Made by a program: the position numbers and the translations under genes | The notes under the pieces: model-generated | Databases searched by the model: none | What the model was told of the DNA's origin: nothing | The model's input: the letters and a program-made list of their open reading frames with translations, nothing else | Assembly: GCA_030824255.1 (NCBI GenBank) | Contig: JAVBYB010000493.1 | Location: 1 to 9,341 of the forward strand | Length of the DNA stretch: 9,341 nt | Source of the DNA: a bacterium | GTDB taxonomy: Bacteria > Pseudomonadota > Alphaproteobacteria > Caulobacterales > Hyphomonadaceae | Reading direction: 5' to 3' | Shown: positions 6,342 to 9,341 of the stretch, in pieces | Layout: the number at the start of each line of letters is the position of its first letter | Numbering within the stretch: the first letter of the stretch is position 1

Positions 6342-6537
6342 GATCGCCTTCGTCCTTTGCCGGATCGCTATTGCACGATTGAGGACCGAAACTCCAACCC
6401 TACCCCCAATTCTGGGGGATACCCCGGGCTAGCCAGAAACTAATAATTAGGAGCCTGCAGTTAACTCTTCCGGTGTCGGCCATCGCAGTCAGAAGTTTGC
6501 GGGGGGGCCGTTTGCAAGTCCAAGGGTTGGGTTGGGC
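6342..6537. promoter_or_regulatory. Divergent ttcA/receiver-like intergenic region, palindrome-rich
   Basis: This 196-bp stretch has no gene and separates two divergent starts. From left to right it holds a CCAACCCT segment (6394-6401), a perfect 6-bp-stem hairpin CCCCCA-ATTC-TGGGGG (6403-6418), CCCGGG (6423-6428), GGCTAGCC (6427-6434), the AT-rich TAATAATTA (6441-6449), CTGCAG (6455-6460), GTTAAC (6460-6465), and a run of seven G at 6501-6507. AATAAT (6442-6447) matches five of six -10 bases and could serve the plus-strand gene, but no good -35 lies 16-18 nt upstream. The ttcA promoter is not clear. Confidence 0.45.
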
Positions 6538-6542
6538 ATGGG
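6524..6542 (+). promoter_or_regulatory. G-quadruplex motif over the ribosome binding site and start codon
   Basis: Four GGG tracts (6524-6526, 6529-6531, 6534-6536, 6540-6542) are separated by loops TT, TT and CAT. This meets the strict short-loop quadruplex pattern on the coding strand. The tracts contain the only Shine-Dalgarno-like sequence (AAGGG at 6522-6526) and run through the ATG at 6538-6540. If it folds in RNA, it would block initiation of the receiver-like protein. Confidence 0.6.
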
Positions 6543-6957
6543 ACAGACTGACAAATCTCTTCGGATCCAGGTAATCGAGCCGGACGAGAAAGCGCGAGCC
6601 TGGTTGGCGAGCGCGCCGGTGGTGGGAACCAGGCTCAGCTTCCTCTCCCTGCCGGCATCGATCGAGCAGGTGCAGAACGCCGATGCGGTCCTCGTTTCGG
6701 TGGATTGCCAGAGCGGCATCGACTTGCTCGCCAGCATCTGCAGCCGTCCGGGAATGCCGCCGGTGATCGCAATGGGCGGAGACGGGTATGCGGGCAAGAC
6801 GCTCGAATATGTCCTGCTGCTCGCCGAACTGCGCGGCGCCGCCGCCACGTTGATCAAGCCGTTCGAGCCGCAGCAACTCGCAGCAGCGGCCTATTCCGTG
6901 TGCAATCGTCCCACACGCCCACATGACAGTGCAGCAAGAGAGCGCCGCGCCGGCTAA
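6538..6957 (+). CDS. Orphan single-domain receiver-like protein, atypical phosphoacceptor
   Basis: A 139-aa protein that aligns by eye with CheY-like receiver domains over nearly its whole length. Strand 1 plus the acidic pair reads RIQVIEPDEKAR (E14, D16). Strand 3 and helix 3 read ADAVLVSVDCQSGIDLLASI, strand 4 PPVIAMGGDG (75-83), and strand 5 with the conserved Lys-Pro is GAAATLIKPFE (K107, P108). The expected phosphoacceptor Asp at the end of strand 3 (usual pattern LVLLD) falls on Ser54 in VLVS; D56 is offset by two and the usual MPG-DG loop is shortened. It is therefore probably a pseudo-receiver or one with altered chemistry. There is no output domain and no kinase in the window. The tail after 122 is basic and probably disordered. 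An upstream TTG (6532) is an alternative start. Translation may be restrained by the G-quadruplex motif over its initiation site. Confidence 0.72.
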   Translation: MGQTDKSLRIQVIEPDEKARAWLASAPVVGTRLSFLSLPASIEQVQNADAVLVSVDCQSGIDLLASICSRPGMPPVIAMGGDGYAGKTLEYVLLLAELRGAAATLIKPFEPQQLAAAAYSVCNRPTRPHDSAARERRAG

Positions 6958-6964
6958 GCGCGCG

Positions 6965-6992
6965 TTGCCGGGCTTACAATTCGGGACATAAT
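6965..6992 (+). promoter_or_regulatory. Candidate sigma-70-type promoter for the DUF1800-DUF1501 pair
   Basis: TTGCCG (6965-6970, four of six -35 bases), a 16-nt spacer and CATAAT (6987-6992, five of six -10 bases) lie just after the stop of the receiver-like gene. Transcription would start near 7000, leaving a leader of about 60 nt that contains the anti-Shine-Dalgarno hairpin. This is the best promoter-like sequence I see in the window, but it is unproven. Confidence 0.45.
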
Positions 6993-7035
6993 CAGGCGCC
7001 CGTCGTCATGGTTTGGCTGAATTGACGCCCTACCT

Positions 7036-7056
7036 CTCTCCTCAACCGCAGGAGAG
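7036..7056 (+). promoter_or_regulatory. Hairpin sequestering the DUF1800 Shine-Dalgarno
   Basis: CTCTCCT (7036-7042), loop CAACCGC, AGGAGAG (7050-7056) make a perfect 7-bp stem with a 7-nt loop. The right arm is the strong ribosome binding site of the ATG at 7060, so the left arm is an exact anti-Shine-Dalgarno. In the transcript this could limit translation or respond to temperature or a ligand. Confidence 0.6.
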
Positions 7057-7059
7057 CGT

Positions 7060-8451
7060 ATGTCAGCCCTCGAAGGCGCAATCGCAACGACACGCTTCAG
7101 CATGGGCGCTCGGCCGGGCGAAATCGCTGCGGCGTCTGGCGATCCCCGTGGCTGGCTGAAAGCGCAGATCACCTCCACCGCAGCGATCGTTCCGCAAAGC
7201 GATCTTTTGCCCGCTCGCGACATCATCAGCACGCGCCTCGCCCTTTATGAGGGCAGGCGCGGCAAGACGGCCGAACCCTTCAGCCGCGAAGAGTTCCGTG
7301 CCGCCACCGAATTGCAGCGCGAAAGTCTGAAGGCCGAAGGCGATGCGCGCCTCGCTCATGCCGCGTCCACGCGCGATGGGTTCGCCGAACGTTGGGCGCG
7401 CTTCTGGGGCAATCACTTCACCGTCGCCGTGCGCGATGTCTCCACCACCGGCCTCGTCGGACCGTTCGAACGCGAGGCGATTCGCCCGCACGTCTTCGGC
7501 CCGTTCGTGAACCTCCTGAAGCAGGCGACCTTCCATCCTGGCATGCTCATCTATCTTGATGCGTTCCGCTCCATCGGGCCATCGACCAAGGCAGGGCAGA
7601 ACCGGAATGCCGGCTTCAATGAAAACCTCGCGCGCGAAATCATGGAGCTTCACACGCTCGGCGTCGGCTCTGGCTACACGCAGGACGACATCGTCGCATT
7701 CGCCAAGGCGCTCACCGGCTGGTCGATCGAGGGCATGGCGCAATCCTTCATTGCTTCCGCCCGCCCCGCCGCCGCACCACGTGCCGCAGACGGCGACGCG
7801 GTTTTCCTTCCCGGCCTGCACGAACCCGGTCCGCGCGACGTGTTGGGAAAACGCTATGCCGAAGATGGCGCAGGACAGGCCGGCGCGATCCTCGCAGACC
7901 TTGCCCGCCATCCCGCCACCGCCCGCCACATAGCGACGAAGCTCGCCCGCCATTTCGTGTCCGACGATCCTCCGCTTACCGCCGTCGCAAAGCTGGAGGC
8001 CGCCTACAACAAATCGGATGGCGACCTCGCCGTGCTGGCGCGCGCCGTCATCGATCTCGATGAAGCGTGGAACCCCGCCCAGAAAAAATTCAAGACACCC
8101 GAGGAGATGCTCGTCTCGATCCTGCGCGCCGCCGAGGTGCGCCTTGGCGGCCGCGCTCAGGTGCGCACAGGTTTCGGCGCGCTCGCCCAGCGCACATTCG
8201 GGGCTCCGTCGCCCGCCGGGTGGGAAGACACGACCGCCGCATGGGCCAGCCCCGACAGCATCGGCAAGCGCCTCGAATGGGCCAACGCCCTCTCGCGGCG
8301 CATGGAGCCCGGCCTCTCGCCCGGCGCCTTTCTCGACCACAGTCTCGGCGTTCTGGCGCAGGCGCACACGCGCACCACGGTCGCGCAGGCAGAAAGCGCC
8401 AAGCAGGGGTTCACCCTCGCCATCATGTCCCCAGAATTCCAGCGGAGATAA
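7060..8451 (+). CDS. DUF1800 family protein
   Basis: A 463-aa protein of the DUF1800 family, whose molecular function is not established to my knowledge. Family landmarks are the N-terminal TRFSMGARPGE (11-21), FAERWARFWGNHF (108-120), FEREAIRPHVFGPF (136-149) followed by the FHPGML segment (158-163), the core NENLAREIMELHTLGVG (187-203), TQDDIVAFAKALTGW (207-221), FLPGLHEPG (249-257), LARHPATARHIATKLARHFV (281-300), and the C-terminal MSPEFQRR. Start ATG 7060 has a strong AGGAGAG site at 7050-7056. Unlike many relatives, no signal peptide is visible: the family sequence begins within about 10 residues of the start. The next gene begins 3 nt after the TAA, with its ribosome binding site (CGGAG, 8443-8447) inside this gene, so the pair is translationally coupled. 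DUF1800 and DUF1501 genes are commonly adjacent, which suggests a shared process. Confidence 0.9.
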   Translation: MSALEGAIATTRFSMGARPGEIAAASGDPRGWLKAQITSTAAIVPQSDLLPARDIISTRLALYEGRRGKTAEPFSREEFRAATELQRESLKAEGDARLAHAASTRDGFAERWARFWGNHFTVAVRDVSTTGLVGPFEREAIRPHVFGPFVNLLKQATFHPGMLIYLDAFRSIGPSTKAGQNRNAGFNENLAREIMELHTLGVGSGYTQDDIVAFAKALTGWSIEGMAQSFIASARPAAAPRAADGDAVFLPGLHEPGPRDVLGKRYAEDGAGQAGAILADLARHPATARHIATKLARHFVSDDPPLTAVAKLEAAYNKSDGDLAVLARAVIDLDEAWNPAQKKFKTPEEMLVSILRAAEVRLGGRAQVRTGFGALAQRTFGAPSPAGWEDTTAAWASPDSIGKRLEWANALSRRMEPGLSPGAFLDHSLGVLAQAHTRTTVAQAESAKQGFTLAIMSPEFQRR

Positions 8452-8454
8452 GTC

Positions 8455-9341
8455 ATGCGCACACTGTCCCGCCGTTCATTCCTGCTCGCTGGCAGCGTCG
8501 CCACGCTGATCTCTGCGGCGCCCGGCGCTTACGCCGCGAGCGAAGTCTCGAAAGGCCGCAAGCTCCTCGTCATCATCCTGCGCGGCGCCATGGATGGCCT
8601 CGCCGCCCTGCCGAACATCGACGATCCCGACATCCAGGCGCATCGCGCCAACCTGATCGACAAGGATGCGCTTCCCCTTATCCAGGGCTTCGCGCTGCAT
8701 TCATCCATGCCAAAGCTGGCGGGCATGTTTCGTGATGGGAAAGCGGCCTTCGCGCCCGCTATCGCCGGCCCCTATCGCGAACGCTCGCACTTTGCAGCCC
8801 AGGACCTGCTCGAAAGCGGCGTCACCGGCACGGTCACGGCCGATGGCTGGCTCAACCGCGCTTTGCAGCATGCGCCCGGCGCCTATTCGGCCGTGTCCAT
8901 CGGCCCCGGCCAGCCGCTTATCCTGCGCGGGACGTCGGAGCGCACCACCACCTGGTCGCCGCGCGTCTTTGCCGAAGCCAGCGAAGACACGGTGCGCCGC
9001 CTCCTGTCGCTGTATGCAGACGACCCCATGCTGAAGGGCGCGCTTGCCGCCGCCATTGAAGCGAACATTGTCGCCGGCGGCGGCACGAGCGCCAAAGCCG
9101 CCCGCAGCAATGCGGAAGAGTATTCCGACATGATGGAAGCCGCAGGCCGTTTCCTCGCGCAACCCGATGGTCCCGAGATCGCAGTCGTCAGCTTCGAAGG
9201 CTGGGACACGCACACCGCCCAGAACGCCACCCTGCGCACGCGTCTCGCCGCGCTCGACACCGGCGTGGAGGCGCTTCGCACCGTCCTCGGCCCGGCATGG
9301 GACAAGACCGCCATCCTCGCGATTTCGGAATTTGGCCGCAC
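8455..9341 (+). CDS. DUF1501 family protein with Tat signal (3' end outside window)
   Basis: The frame stays open to the window end, giving 295 codons. The N-terminus SRRSFLLAGS carries a twin-arginine motif (R6-R7), a moderately hydrophobic stretch and a likely cleavage site after AYA (27), so the protein is probably exported folded by the Tat system. DUF1501 landmarks follow: LLVIILRGAMDGL (37-49), RSHFAAQDLLESG (110-122), VVSFEGWDTH (244-253) and the start of the SEFGRT motif at the very end. The family resembles the alkaline-phosphatase/sulfatase fold and its members average a little over 400 aa, so roughly the last quarter to third is missing here. ATG 8455 is 3 nt after the DUF1800 stop, with CGGAG about 7 nt upstream. 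The substrate is unknown. Export of this protein beside a DUF1800 partner without a visible signal peptide is a notable asymmetry. Confidence 0.9.
   Translation, partial: MRTLSRRSFLLAGSVATLISAAPGAYAASEVSKGRKLLVIILRGAMDGLAALPNIDDPDIQAHRANLIDKDALPLIQGFALHSSMPKLAGMFRDGKAAFAPAIAGPYRERSHFAAQDLLESGVTGTVTADGWLNRALQHAPGAYSAVSIGPGQPLILRGTSERTTTWSPRVFAEASEDTVRRLLSLYADDPMLKGALAAAIEANIVAGGGTSAKAARSNAEEYSDMMEAAGRFLAQPDGPEIAVVSFEGWDTHTAQNATLRTRLAALDTGVEALRTVLGPAWDKTAILAISEFGR

Noticed and set aside
6403..6418. CCCCCA-ATTC-TGGGGG hairpin as an intrinsic terminator
   Set aside because: It lies between two divergent gene starts, where no transcript should end, and no T-run follows on either strand; operator or leader structure is more likely.
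7063..8367. 434-codon open frame on the minus strand opposite the DUF1800 gene
   Set aside because: It mirrors a clearly conserved plus-strand gene; long antisense frames are expected from GC-rich codon bias, and its translation shows no family motif.
1..9341. Mobile element, CRISPR, phage, toxin-antitoxin or other defence system
   Set aside because: I saw no transposase or integrase motifs, no regularly spaced repeats, no paired small toxin/antitoxin genes, and no abrupt change in composition across the window.

Overview
The window reads as an ordinary stretch of a GC-rich alphaproteobacterial chromosome. The protein set (threonine ammonia-lyase with one ACT domain, ArgE, CysQ, TtcA, a DUF3297 protein, a DUF1800/DUF1501 pair) and the GC-ending codon use suggest Hyphomonadaceae/Caulobacterales or a close relative. 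That placement is inference from gene content, not a search. I see no transposases, phage genes, CRISPR array, rRNA or tRNA.

Layout, left to right. (1) 3-194: C-terminal end of an unrecognised plus-strand gene. (2) 289-1533 (+): threonine ammonia-lyase, ilvA type. (3) 1644-2570 (+): lipoprotein with two FKBP-type prolyl isomerase domains. (4) 2575-2997 (-): unusually small glutathione-S-transferase-like protein, tail-to-tail with the FKBP gene and head-to-head with argE. (5) 3049-4209 (+): acetylornithine deacetylase. (6) A minus-strand group read in the order ttcA (5439-6341), cysQ (4556-5374), DUF3297 gene (4230-4472). (7) A 196-bp divergent intergenic region (6342-6537) rich in palindromes and G-tracts. 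(8) 6538-6957 (+): small orphan receiver-like protein without a normal phosphoacceptor Asp. (9) 7060-8451 and 8455-9341 (+): a tightly coupled DUF1800-DUF1501 pair. The DUF1501 protein has a Tat signal and runs off the window end.

Most genes are housekeeping: branched-chain amino acid and arginine synthesis, sulfur-nucleotide recycling, tRNA thiolation and envelope protein folding. The less ordinary signals lie on the right. A four-tract G-quadruplex motif covers the ribosome binding site and start codon of the receiver-like gene. A perfect 7-bp hairpin sequesters the Shine-Dalgarno of the DUF1800 gene. Both suggest translational control by mRNA structure, but neither has been tested here. 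On the left, the 51-bp space between the GST-like gene and argE holds a perfect 12-bp palindrome. I found no convincing new multi-gene system; the best candidates for undescribed biology are these leader structures, the degenerate receiver, the miniature GST and the uncharacterised DUF1800/DUF1501 pair.
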